Source: Candidatus Solincola sediminis (GTDB taxonomy: Bacteria; Actinomycetota; Geothermincolia; Geothermincolales; RBG-13-55-18). From it: 32,031 nt of DNA. Positions 24,275-32,031 of this stretch are shown here, piece by piece (position 1 is the first letter of the stretch; every line of letters begins with the position of its first letter). Made by a program: the position numbers and the translations under genes. The DNA is taken from positions 141,697-173,727 of the forward strand of contig MELM01000012.1 of NCBI GenBank assembly GCA_001767605.1, in the 5' to 3' direction. Below the pieces are notes generated by a model. That model was not told the origin of the DNA and searched no databases. It saw nothing but the letters and a program-made list of their open reading frames with translations.

Positions 24275-25294
24275 CTAGATTCGGCCTACATAGTTTATAT
24301 AGAAGAATATGAAGCCAATGCCGACCATGAACCCTGCTACAATCCAGAATCGTATAAGTGTCGTTTCCTCCGACCATCCTTTCAACTCGAAGTGATGATG
24401 GAGGGGTGCCATTCTGAAGACCCTTTTCCGCGTCATCTTGAAAACCGCCACCTGTATCATCACCGAGAGCGCCTCCAATGCGAATAGGCCCCCCAGTATC
24501 AACAGGAGCAATTCCGTCTTCGACAGTATGGCCACCGCGGCCAGGGCGCCCCCCAAGGCCATGGAACCGGTATCTCCCATGAATATCTGAGCGGGAGGAG
24601 CATTCCACCACAGGAAGCCGATACAGCTTCCCATCACCGCCCCGGAAAATATCGCTATATCCAAAGCCGCCCGCACGTGATGATAAAGGAACTGGTGGTT
24701 GCGGAACTGAGTGAAGGCAATAAGTATATAAGCGGTCATCACCAGCGCTCCGGTTCCCGAAGCCAGACCATCAAGCCCATCCGTCAAGTTGACGGCGTTG
24801 GTTGTCCCGATGATCATGAGAAAGACCAGTAGATAATAAAAGGGCCCGAGTTCTATTGAAAATGAATCGGTGCGAAAAAAATACAGCTTGGTAGAGACCC
24901 CGAACTGCTGCGTCGCTAGATATGCGAGGGCTATCGAGATAACCAACTGCCAGAAGATCTTCGTCCGCGCCTTTATCCCCAGCGATCTCGAATAGCGGAG
25001 CTTTGTGTAATCATCAGCGAAGCCCAGAAGGCCGCACCCGAGCAGCACAAAGGCTAACGCGAACCCCGTTCCCGCCTGCGGCTTGACGGACATTAGCATG
25101 AAACCGATTAAAGCGGAAATGATAATCAGGATCCCGCCCATGGTCGGGGTCCCTCTTTTCGCAAGGTGGGCTCTCGGCCCATCCTCCCGTATGAATTGTC
25201 CTATTCCCCGCTTCCTCAGCCATTTTATTAGCCATGGCATCCCAAAAATACAGATAACCAAGCTGATGAGCAGGGCGCCCATTACCCTGAACAA
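24275..25294 (-). CDS. mraY: Phospho-N-acetylmuramoyl-pentapeptide transferase
   Basis: MraY transfers phospho-MurNAc-pentapeptide to undecaprenyl phosphate, giving lipid I. The 339-residue polytopic protein has about ten membrane segments and the family motifs KRGTPTMGG (about 47-54), FADDY (92-96), NAVNLTDGLDGLASG (166-180), FMGDTGSMALGG and the HHH loop (APLHHHFELKG). The start is TTG, with AGGAGG six bases upstream; an ATG four codons later is too far from that site. A 239-bp gap with a large palindrome precedes it. Confidence 0.97.
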   Translation of the reverse strand: MFRVMGALLISLVICIFGMPWLIKWLRKRGIGQFIREDGPRAHLAKRGTPTMGGILIIISALIGFMLMSVKPQAGTGFALAFVLLGCGLLGFADDYTKLRYSRSLGIKARTKIFWQLVISIALAYLATQQFGVSTKLYFFRTDSFSIELGPFYYLLVFLMIIGTTNAVNLTDGLDGLASGTGALVMTAYILIAFTQFRNHQFLYHHVRAALDIAIFSGAVMGSCIGFLWWNAPPAQIFMGDTGSMALGGALAAVAILSKTELLLLILGGLFALEALSVMIQVAVFKMTRKRVFRMAPLHHHFELKGWSEETTLIRFWIVAGFMVGIGFIFFYINYVGRI

Positions 25295-25372
25295 GGGCTT
25301 CCTCCTTCTCCGCCGCTCCCGGATTCAGACTTGTCATTTGATTGAGGAGCGATCATGTTGCTCCGGGCCGCC

Positions 25373-25534
25373 GTGACGCGGTTCATGAATAGGATCTGCA
25401 CTGAGAGTGACGGGGCGACGCGCCGTCAAGGCGTGCGACTGAGGCGTACTCTGCGAGTACGTCGCAGAGAGCATAACGCAGCCGACGGGGATGCAGCGTC
25501 GCTCGAATGCGATCGTATTCATGAATCGCGGCAC
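25373..25534. repeat. 162-bp imperfect palindrome between murF and mraY
   Basis: The outer 24 bases at 25373-25396 and 25511-25534 are inverse copies with a few mismatches, both containing TTCATGAAT. The element is centred exactly on GTACTC-TGC-GAGTAC (25446-25460), and inner segments also pair (GACG..CGTC, GCG..CGC). The right end starts at the murF stop codon. As RNA it would fold into one long hairpin. It resembles a small non-coding palindromic repeat element of MITE or REP type; there is no open frame in it. Confidence 0.8.
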
Positions 25535-26934
25535 TAGGCGACCAGGTCGACAAGCCTCTCCAGGCCCAGAAAACGGGAACCCTTGATGAGGACAACATCT
25601 CCGGGCTCGATGACCGCCCGTAATATTTCGGCCGCCCTATCGACTCCATCGGCCGTAAAAACGCTGCCCCGTGGAAGCCCTTTCTCCCGCGCCGCCGCCG
25701 CTATCTTGCGGGCTCTTCTCCCCACGGTGATAAGTATATCCGTACCATAATCCACAGCCAGCTGTCCGACCTCGATATGAGCTGTATCAGAGACAGGCCC
25801 TAATTCTCCCATGTCTCCAAGCACCGCGATCGCCCGCTTGCTCCTGGAAATATCACCCAATGCCATCAGGGCCGAGCGCATAGAGACCGGGTTGGCGTTA
25901 TAGGCGTCGTTGATTATGGTAATCTCTTCCGGTTTGGTAATCATTTCCATCCTCCATCCCGTCAGTTCAGCACCTGCGATGCCTTCCACAATACTCTCCA
26001 TTTTAACCCCCATAATCTCCCCTACCGCCGCCGCCGCCAGCACGTTATACACGTTATGACGGCCGGGCAAGGGAATACAAATATTTTCTTCAGTACCTCC
26101 TTTCGACCTCAAGGTAAAAATTACCTTCCCCGATTTATCCGTTCTTATGTTCATGGCCCTGACCTGTGCACGACCCGAGAGTCCGAAAGTTATGGTGGGA
26201 ACGGGGCTCAGAGTGCCCAGGTAGGACGAATAGTCATCATCTGCATTGAGGATCGCTTTGCCGTCGGGCGGCAACGATTGCAGCAATTCCGCCTTCGCCT
26301 TTGCAAGATTATCCCTATTCTTGAAGTATTGCATGTGGCTCCACCCGATGTTGGTTATTACACCGACTCGCGGACGTGCGAATGAGCTGAGCTTGCTGAT
26401 ATCGCCGCTCGCACGTGAGCCCATTTCCAGGACCATAAAACGCGTATGCGCATTGCCCTCCAATAGAGTGAGGGACACGCCGATCTCATTGTTGTAGCTC
26501 TCTTTCGATGCAACTACTCCTCCGGCGCTCTCGAGCACGGACGCCGTGAAGTCTTTCGTGAGTGTCTTTCCCGTCGATCCGGTTATACCGATGACGGTGG
26601 CGGCTGAAGAATCTCGCTGCTGTGCCGCCAATCGGGTGAGGGCGCTCATGGTATTATTTACCAGAATGATGGATGCGCCGCTCTTCCGTGTCTCTTCGAA
26701 GAGGCCGGGTAGAAGGCGCGTAACAAGCACAGCCGCCGCTCCCTTTTCGAGGGCGGCAAATACAAAGTCATGGCCGTCATAGTGCGGCCCTTTAAGCGGG
26801 ATGAAAAGGGATCCTTTCTCCAAGGTGCGGGTATCGGTGGACACCCGGGCTATGAGGCCGGAAGGACGCGCGTCCTCTAACTCGATCTTCCCATGCACGG
26901 CCGCCGCTATTTCGCTGATTGTCATGGGTATCAT
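25534..26934 (-). CDS. murF: UDP-MurNAc-tripeptide--D-alanyl-D-alanine ligase
   Basis: MurF adds the D-Ala-D-Ala dipeptide made by Ddl, completing the pentapeptide. The 466-residue product has a MurF N-terminal domain (VSTDTRTLEKGSLFIPLKG), the ATP-binding GITGSTGKTLTKD (about 116-128), the central NDAYNANPVSMRSAL and GDMGELG. The start ATG overlaps the murE stop (TAATG), with GGAGG eight bases upstream. The stop lies at the border of the palindrome. Confidence 0.97.
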   Translation of the reverse strand: MIPMTISEIAAAVHGKIELEDARPSGLIARVSTDTRTLEKGSLFIPLKGPHYDGHDFVFAALEKGAAAVLVTRLLPGLFEETRKSGASIILVNNTMSALTRLAAQQRDSSAATVIGITGSTGKTLTKDFTASVLESAGGVVASKESYNNEIGVSLTLLEGNAHTRFMVLEMGSRASGDISKLSSFARPRVGVITNIGWSHMQYFKNRDNLAKAKAELLQSLPPDGKAILNADDDYSSYLGTLSPVPTITFGLSGRAQVRAMNIRTDKSGKVIFTLRSKGGTEENICIPLPGRHNVYNVLAAAAVGEIMGVKMESIVEGIAGAELTGWRMEMITKPEEITIINDAYNANPVSMRSALMALGDISRSKRAIAVLGDMGELGPVSDTAHIEVGQLAVDYGTDILITVGRRARKIAAAAREKGLPRGSVFTADGVDRAAEILRAVIEPGDVVLIKGSRFLGLERLVDLVA

Positions 26935-28421
26935 TACGCAAGCCTCCTCCGCAATGCCGCCCTGGTTTCAGCCTCATCATCGAAAGGGATGGTGCGATCG
27001 GCAAGGATTTGATATTTTTCATGACCTTTTCCCGCGATTATAACCACGTCGCCACTTACTGCCTCACGAATCGCCGTGTCTATCGCCGTCCGCCGGTTGG
27101 CTATGACTTGATAGACGGCGGCGCCCGAGGTCGAACGAGCCCCTTCTTCTATCTCCCGGATTATGGCCAGGGGGTCTTCACTACGAGGATTATCCGATGT
27201 AATTATGCTGAGATCGGCCAATTTAGATGCAATAGCGCCCATCACAGCCCGCTTTCCTTGATCGCGATCGCCACCGCAGCCGAAAACAACGATGACCTTT
27301 TTGCGTGCGATCCCCCTTGCCGCCTCGAGCACCCCGCGCAGCGAATCGGGGGTATGCGCATAATCGACGAGGACTGCGAAGTCCTGTCCCTCCTCGATGT
27401 TTTGAAAACGGCCGGGCACCCCGGGATGGGCGCATATAGCCGCGAAAGAGCTATCCGGATCCATGCCGAGGAGGATAGATGCCGCCAATGCCGCGAGTAT
27501 GTTGTAGAGGTTGAAGGCGCCGGTGAGGGCGGTATACTCCTCCTGTCTCCATCCGCTAAGCGATACTTGGACAAGAGAACGCTTGAGGCCCATCTCTATA
27601 ACCTCCCCGCGCAAGTCGGCCGGCTCTCTCATGCCATATGTGAGGATTTCTCCTTCACTGGATTGCGCAAGGAGCTTTCCATAGGGATCATCGATATTTA
27701 TTGCAGCGGCGCGCGGTCCCAGGCCACCACGGCTGCGCGGCAGGAACAGCCTCTGCTTCTCTTCGAAGTAATCTTCGAGCGTAGGATGGAAATCAAGATG
27801 GTCCTGGCTCAGGTTGGTGAATACCGCAACATCGAAATCACAGGCGTCGATGCGGTGCAAAACGACAGCGTGAGAAGACACCTCCATACTTACGGCTGTG
27901 CAACCCTCGGATACCATGGTTGCAAGTATCTCCTGCAGATCGGCCGATTCGGGAGTCGTCCTTCCCGCTGGGAGTTCCCTACCCCGCACCCTGTATGCAA
28001 CCGTCCCGATCATTCCGGGACTCATTCCAGCCTGGTTCATGGCCGCTTCTATGAGGAATGTCGTAGTCGTCTTGCCGTTCGTACCCGTCACCCCGACCAA
28101 TTTCAACTTGCCGCTGGGATGGTCCCAGAAACGGTCGCTCAACAGAGCAAGGGCCAGACGGGTATCAACGGCATGAATGAGACCTATCCCGGGAGGTGTC
28201 GCTGGGATTTCCCTGCCTTCACCCGTAACCAGTGCTGTGGCGCCTCTTTCCAATGCTTCCGATATATAAAGGTGGCCGTCGGTCTTAAAGCCTTCTATCG
28301 CAACGAAAATATTGCCTGGTCCCACCCGCTGCGAATTGTAGGCGATTCCTCCTATGTCCTGATTACCACCTTTTTCCAGGCGGATTCCATCGAAGCCGTC
28401 CACGAGGTCGGCGAGTCTCAT
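26934..28421 (-). CDS. murE: UDP-MurNAc-L-Ala-D-Glu--meso-diaminopimelate ligase
   Basis: MurE adds the third residue of the stem peptide. The 495-residue product starts MRLADLVDGFDG, has the ATP-binding GTNGKTTTT (about 113-120) and the DNPR motif (410-413) that marks meso-diaminopimelate rather than lysine specificity, so the wall is predicted to be of the mDAP type. The ATG at 28421 overlaps the ftsI stop (ATGA) with GGTGA seven bases upstream; a longer frame to 28514 would add a leader inside ftsI and is rejected. Confidence 0.97.
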   Translation of the reverse strand: MRLADLVDGFDGIRLEKGGNQDIGGIAYNSQRVGPGNIFVAIEGFKTDGHLYISEALERGATALVTGEGREIPATPPGIGLIHAVDTRLALALLSDRFWDHPSGKLKLVGVTGTNGKTTTTFLIEAAMNQAGMSPGMIGTVAYRVRGRELPAGRTTPESADLQEILATMVSEGCTAVSMEVSSHAVVLHRIDACDFDVAVFTNLSQDHLDFHPTLEDYFEEKQRLFLPRSRGGLGPRAAAINIDDPYGKLLAQSSEGEILTYGMREPADLRGEVIEMGLKRSLVQVSLSGWRQEEYTALTGAFNLYNILAALAASILLGMDPDSSFAAICAHPGVPGRFQNIEEGQDFAVLVDYAHTPDSLRGVLEAARGIARKKVIVVFGCGGDRDQGKRAVMGAIASKLADLSIITSDNPRSEDPLAIIREIEEGARSTSGAAVYQVIANRRTAIDTAIREAVSGDVVIIAGKGHEKYQILADRTIPFDDEAETRAALRRRLA

Positions 28422-30136
28422 TCGGATATCACCTTTTCCTTGGTGTTTACGTGATCGATGCTCGGCGTCACCTGGAGATGTTGCAGGGCGAACTCCATGA
28501 CCTGCGAGAAGCATGGTGCGGCCGCCAGCCCGCCATAATAAATCGACGTTGGTTCATCCAGTGTTATTACGGTCACCAACCGGGGATCCTCAGTCGGTGC
28601 GAAGCCTGTGAAGGTTGCTATGTAAGCTTCTCGATAACCTCCTTCGGGATTTACTTTCATGGCCGTACCCGTTTTTCCCGCGCAATTATATAAAGACATA
28701 GCGGCCCGGGTTCCGGTTCCCATCCTGACCACCTCGCCCAGTATGCGGCGAAGGGATGCCGCACTTTCCTCTGAAATGATGGGCTCGCCCCCGGACCCTT
28801 GATAGAGTTCCGTCGAACCATCCGGATGCTCTAACTGCTTGAGGAAATGGGGAGTTACTTTGAGCCCACCGTTGGCGACGATCGAGGTGAGTACGGCCAA
28901 CTGAATCGGCGAGACTGTAATTCCCTGGCCGATGGCCATGGTCGGAAGAGAGGTTGCATTCCACTTCTCCGGCTTTAGAACCACTCCGCAGTTCTCGCCC
29001 GGGAAATCGACGCCGGTCAGCTGTCCGAGACCGGCCTCCTCTACATATTTACTGAAGGCATCTTTCCCGGTCGCCTGGGCCGTCTTTATCGTGCCTATGT
29101 TTGAGGAGTGCGCGATTACCTCGGTAAAGGTCAGATCGTCTTTTTCCATGGGATGGTCGTCCTTGAATTCGTATTCTCCGATCTGTATCGAGAATGGCAC
29201 GTTTATTACCGAGTTCGGGCTGACGACCCCTTGGTCGATGGCCGCCATAGCAGTGAGAATCTTCAAGACCGATCCCGGTTCGAAGCCATCAGTAACCGCA
29301 CGATTGCGGGTGACGTCCGCTACAACGTTCGAGTAAAGGTTGACATCGAAGTCCGGGTAGCTCCCCATTGCCAATATCTCACCGGTCCGGCAATCCATGA
29401 CCAGGCCGGTGGCATTCTGCGCCCCGCTATCCTTTAAGGATTGCGCCAGCTGCTCCTGCAGTTTGAATTGAATCTCGGAATCGAGGGTGAGTTGCACGTC
29501 ACTGCCATCCATAGGCGGCTTTATCATTTTGCTGACGCCCGGAATCGGTTCCCCGGCCGGATCCATTTCCATACCCGCTTCTCCCCATTCGCCGGCCAGC
29601 GTCGATTCGTATTGCAGCTCGAGCCCGGCCAGCCCGACATTATCCGTACCCACGAAACCCAGTATTTGGGAAGCCAGGCCGCCCTGCGGGTAGAAACGCT
29701 TGCTTTCCTTTTGGAGTCCGATGCCATCTATGCCCAATCCTTTGACGGCGTCCGCCACCTCCGGGCTCACCTTGCGCTCGATATATACGAATCCGCCTTT
29801 AGTCCTGAGTTTCTCCTCTAACTCCTGCCGTGGTTTCTGCAATATGCCTGAAAGCTCGGCTGCTGCCGCCGGTTTATCGTTCACCAGATAAGGAGTGGCG
29901 TAAATGGAATAGGCCTCCTTGCTGATTGCAAGTACCTGGCCTTCTCTGTCGGTTAGGCATCCTCGAAGCGGGTTGATATCCGTCTGCTGGTATCTCTGAT
30001 CTTCTGCTATCTGCTTGAAACGGTCCGCCCTTACGACCTGCAAGTCAACCAGGCGATAACCGATTAATACAAGCCCCAGTAGCAAAACCAGAGCTGCCAG
30101 GTTTATCCTGGCATCCCTTTTCCTTCCCTTTGACAT
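28418..30136 (-). CDS. ftsI: Septal class B penicillin-binding protein (transpeptidase)
   Basis: FtsI cross-links septal peptidoglycan together with FtsW. The 572-residue product has a short basic tail, a membrane anchor (about 11-30), a PBP dimerisation domain (GCLTDREGQVLA to about 205) and a transpeptidase domain with the active-site Ser289-x-x-Lys292 (EPGSVLK), SSN (344-346) and KTG (488-490). There are no C-terminal PASTA domains, unlike many SpoVD/PBP2x relatives. GGGAGG precedes the ATG. A 110-bp gap with nothing recognisable separates it from the ftsL-like gene. Confidence 0.96.
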   Translation of the reverse strand: MSKGRKRDARINLAALVLLLGLVLIGYRLVDLQVVRADRFKQIAEDQRYQQTDINPLRGCLTDREGQVLAISKEAYSIYATPYLVNDKPAAAAELSGILQKPRQELEEKLRTKGGFVYIERKVSPEVADAVKGLGIDGIGLQKESKRFYPQGGLASQILGFVGTDNVGLAGLELQYESTLAGEWGEAGMEMDPAGEPIPGVSKMIKPPMDGSDVQLTLDSEIQFKLQEQLAQSLKDSGAQNATGLVMDCRTGEILAMGSYPDFDVNLYSNVVADVTRNRAVTDGFEPGSVLKILTAMAAIDQGVVSPNSVINVPFSIQIGEYEFKDDHPMEKDDLTFTEVIAHSSNIGTIKTAQATGKDAFSKYVEEAGLGQLTGVDFPGENCGVVLKPEKWNATSLPTMAIGQGITVSPIQLAVLTSIVANGGLKVTPHFLKQLEHPDGSTELYQGSGGEPIISEESAASLRRILGEVVRMGTGTRAAMSLYNCAGKTGTAMKVNPEGGYREAYIATFTGFAPTEDPRLVTVITLDEPTSIYYGGLAAAPCFSQVMEFALQHLQVTPSIDHVNTKEKVISE

Positions 30137-30246
30137 CTCGTCCTCCCTGGATGCCTACATCTGAAAGAGCCCTGAGGGTTCTTAATTGGGGTTCGGTGCG
30201 GAAAAGCGAAAAACCTTCAGCGAGCAGGAATAATTTGGCCCGTCCG

Positions 30247-30705
30247 TTAACCCCCCTGGGTTGAGCCTGCCGCCGCCTCCTTATCCGACAGCCTCTGTTG
30301 CTCGCCCAAACGCTGGGCCTTGTATGCTGCCGTCCGCACATACGCGGCCCATGGTACCCGCGTCATCTGAAGATTATCTACCGCAATCTTCTCTATACGG
30401 GCGGGTGACTCGAGGCCCGCTATCTCGAGCTTGATCGATTCCTGCTGGCGCTTCTCGAGCTCGATTTGCTTTTCCACCTCGCGTATCTTCACCTCGTCCT
30501 GTGCGGCCATTACCCTCAGGAAAACCGAAAATATCAAGATGCCGCATACAACCGCGGCAATGGATATGAAACATGTGAATGCGAGTTTGCGCCGTCTCGA
30601 CGCTTGAGCATTCTTACGTACTTTTTGAGCCTGGCGCTCCTTCTCCTGCCCCGGAGTCCTCTCCGGTTGTGCGGGCGCTCTTTTCCATTCCGCTGCCAGT
30701 GACAT
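30247..30705 (-). CDS. ftsL: FtsL-like bitopic division protein
   Basis: A 152-residue protein with a basic N-terminus, one membrane segment (about 41-63) and a coiled coil (about 67-98, rich in Glu, Lys, Gln) followed by ARIEKIAVDNLQM, the usual end of FtsL/DivIC domains. FtsL binds FtsQ and activates FtsI-FtsW. Position between rsmH and ftsI is the classical ftsL slot, which supports the call more than sequence does. I start at the ATG at 30705 (AAGAGG seven bases upstream, 4 bp after the rsmH stop). A C-terminal extension of about 40 residues (Ala, Gln, Lys) is longer than usual. Confidence 0.85.
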   Translation of the reverse strand: MSLAAEWKRAPAQPERTPGQEKERQAQKVRKNAQASRRRKLAFTCFISIAAVVCGILIFSVFLRVMAAQDEVKIREVEKQIELEKRQQESIKLEIAGLESPARIEKIAVDNLQMTRVPWAAYVRTAAYKAQRLGEQQRLSDKEAAAGSTQGG

Positions 30706-30709
30706 TCTT

Positions 30710-31666
30710 CTACCTCTTCTCGGCGACTCGCAGCTTGGCGCTGCGGGCTCTCGGGTTAGCGGTGATTTCATCTTGTGAAGGGGTCACCGGCTTACGGGTC
30801 ACTATGCGTAGCGTCTCCTCCGCTTCGCATGTGCAGCCTGCGAAATCCATCGAGCAACGGCAAAACGAGCCATGCTCGGAAAAAAATCTCTTCACGATCC
30901 TGTCCTCCAAGGAATGGTAGGAAATAACCGCTATTCTTCCGCCCTTTTTCAACCATTGCACCGTCTGCGGCAGGGCTTCCTCCAGACTCCGCAGTTCCCC
31001 GTTTACCTCCAGCCTCAACGCTTGAAAGGTCCTTCTGGCCGGATGGCCACCCGTGCGCCTTGCTGCCGCGGGGATTGAGTCCTTTATAATCTCAGCCAGT
31101 CTATCCGTGGTGTCGATGGGTGCGCGCTTTCTTTCGATTGCGATGCGCCTAGCGATACGGGAAGCCCAACGCTCTTCGCCGTATTCACGGATAATACGCG
31201 CCAGCTCTCTCTCCTCATACCGGTTCACCACCTTCCAGGCGTCCAGTTCGCGGTCCGTATCCATACGCATGTCCAGCCTCGCCGGTTGCCGAAAGGAGAA
31301 ACCCCTCTCCGCCTCCCCGAGTTGAAGGGAGGAAACTCCCAGATCGAAGAGGAAACCGTTCACGCCTTCCGCACTCGATTCCTCCGGGACGTCTTCCAGC
31401 ACTTCTTCCAGCTGGGAAAAATTGGCATGGTACAGGATCACCTGCTCGCCAAAGCGACGCAGTCGAAGTCGCGCCCTTTCGAGCGCCTGCTTGTCGCGAT
31501 CCAGTCCTATCAGGCAACCCTCTCCCCCCATGTCTTCCAGCAGAGCCAGGGCGTGCCCGCCATCCCCGACTGTTGCATCGACAAGTACGATTCCGGGCCT
31601 TGGGTTAAGGTGTCCGATGACCTCGTGCAGTAGTACGGGTACATGTACGACCTCACCTTCTTCCAT
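30710..31666 (-). CDS. rsmH: 16S rRNA (cytosine1402-N4)-methyltransferase
   Basis: RsmH (MraW) methylates N4 of C1402 in the 16S rRNA P site using S-adenosylmethionine. The 318-residue product starts MEEGEVVHVPVLLHEVI, has the SAM-binding DATVGDGGHA (about 30-39) and family stretches FLFDLGVSSLQL, RGFSFR and AVISYHSLEDRIVKRFF. The ATG follows an in-frame stop nine bases upstream, so the start is fixed, but its ribosome site is poor. A small upstream frame runs into this start and could couple translation. Confidence 0.97.
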   Translation of the reverse strand: MEEGEVVHVPVLLHEVIGHLNPRPGIVLVDATVGDGGHALALLEDMGGEGCLIGLDRDKQALERARLRLRRFGEQVILYHANFSQLEEVLEDVPEESSAEGVNGFLFDLGVSSLQLGEAERGFSFRQPARLDMRMDTDRELDAWKVVNRYEERELARIIREYGEERWASRIARRIAIERKRAPIDTTDRLAEIIKDSIPAAARRTGGHPARRTFQALRLEVNGELRSLEEALPQTVQWLKKGGRIAVISYHSLEDRIVKRFFSEHGSFCRCSMDFAGCTCEAEETLRIVTRKPVTPSQDEITANPRARSAKLRVAEKR

Positions 31667-31754
31667 GGCAGCTCATTAGATGGCGCAAGCTCCGATGATA
31701 CTCGTCCTGCATGCGCGGCCATTGCCGCCGCCCCTGAGCGATTAAATCCAACAT
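31653..31754 (-). CDS. Possible 33-residue leader-type small protein
   Basis: Between mraZ and rsmH an ATG at 31754 has a strong AGGGAG six bases upstream and opens a frame of 33 codons (MLDLIAQGRRQWPRMQDEYH...), ending 14 bases inside rsmH. Since rsmH itself has a weak ribosome site, translation of this frame could deliver ribosomes to the rsmH start. It is basic, with no membrane segment. I know no family for it; chance is possible. Confidence 0.35.
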   Translation of the reverse strand: MLDLIAQGRRQWPRMQDEYHRSLRHLMSCHGRR

Positions 31755-31769
31755 GGCCGTCTCCCTCTC

Positions 31770-32031
31770 CTAGAAACCTATTTCCGATAACTTCTCGGCG
31801 ACCTGCTCATACTTCTCGATGTCGCCCTCCATCGAATCCTGCCAGCGATTTCGGTCCCATATCTCGACCCGGTTTTTTACGCCTACTGCCACGACCTCGC
31901 GATCGAGCCCCGCGAGCTCGCGTAGCTTGGGGGGAATCGTAAGGCGTCCCTGACGATCGGGTACGGCCTCGAAGGCGTGGCCAAAAAGGATGCGGGTCAT
32001 GGTCCTCCCTTCCTTGCTCCCCTGTGGGAGG
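31770..32031 (-). CDS. mraZ: Transcriptional regulator MraZ, 5' end beyond right edge
   Basis: MraZ is a ring-forming DNA-binding protein with two AbrB/SpoVT-like halves that usually represses its own dcw operon. Only the second half is visible: LFGHAFEAVPDRQGRLTIPP, the usual D-x-x-G-R-x-x-I-P motif, and GVKNRVEIWDRNRW. The frame stays open from the internal ATG at 32000 to the window edge, and those upstream codons (LPQGSKEGRT) look like the normal linker, so the first half lies outside the window and the gene is not truncated. It heads the dcw cluster; its promoter and operator repeats are not in view. Confidence 0.9.
   Translation of the reverse strand, partial: LPQGSKEGRTMTRILFGHAFEAVPDRQGRLTIPPKLRELAGLDREVVAVGVKNRVEIWDRNRWQDSMEGDIEKYEQVAEKLSEIGF

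Noticed and set aside
26919-28454. 511-codon open frame on the plus strand
   Set aside because: It is fully antisense to murE, whose motifs and operon fit are unambiguous; the product is Arg/Cys/His-rich with no recognisable domain. Long antisense openness is common at this base composition.
30137-30246. A small gene or terminator between the ftsL-like gene and ftsI
   Set aside because: The only open frames are shadows without ribosome sites, and I see no hairpin with a T-run.
31770-32000. A truncated, single-domain MraZ
   Set aside because: The frame is open beyond the internal ATG to the window edge and reads as a normal MraZ linker, so the first half is outside the window.
1-32031. CRISPR arrays, tRNA or rRNA genes, transposases, prophage genes
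   Set aside because: None is visible: there are no regularly spaced direct repeats, no tRNA-like cloverleaf that I could recognise, and no integrase or transposase motifs.

Overview
The window is a chromosomal core-gene region of about 32 kb, nearly all read from the minus strand. It carries a complete division and cell-wall (dcw) cluster on the right and a conserved ribosome/GTPase/proline/NAD block on the left. Moderately high GC, frequent TTG and GTG starts, a meso-diaminopimelate-type MurE (DNPR motif), a class E-like sortase, a VanW protein and LCP-like and CAP proteins all suggest a monoderm bacterium. A deep-branching, probably anaerobic member of the Actinomycetota fits best; this placement is an inference from gene content and order, not a database result.

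Right part (about 14.1-32.0 kb, minus strand): mraZ (cut by the window edge), rsmH, an ftsL-like gene, ftsI, murE, murF, mraY, murD, ftsW, murG, murC, murB, ddl, ftsQ and ftsZ. Together they make the UDP-MurNAc-pentapeptide, attach it to lipid carrier, and run the septal machinery. Most junctions overlap or abut, so translation is probably coupled. Two junctions are not compact. A 162-bp imperfect palindrome lies between mraY and murF. An AT-rich 522-bp gap before ftsZ holds a good promoter, a dispersed-type repeat, a hairpin/T-run and an open frame broken by one TAG. A terminator follows ftsZ.

Middle part (about 9.6-14.1 kb): a TIGR03960-type radical SAM protein, its DUF2344 partner, an RNase E/G and a sortase, all minus strand.

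Accessory surface patch (about 6.2-9.6 kb): a secreted CAP-domain protein with four ~105-residue beta-rich repeats, preceded by a GEMM-I (cyclic di-GMP class I) riboswitch and an intrinsic terminator, and a divergent VanW gene on the plus strand. With the sortase gene, this patch separates the RNase gene from rplU, which are often close neighbours.

Left part (1-6.1 kb, minus strand): rplU, rpmA, a terminator, obgE, proB, proA, nadD and a membrane-anchored LCP-like/LytR_C protein cut by the left edge. The most noteworthy item is the riboswitch-controlled surface protein; the ftsQ-ftsZ gap and the mraY-murF palindrome come next.
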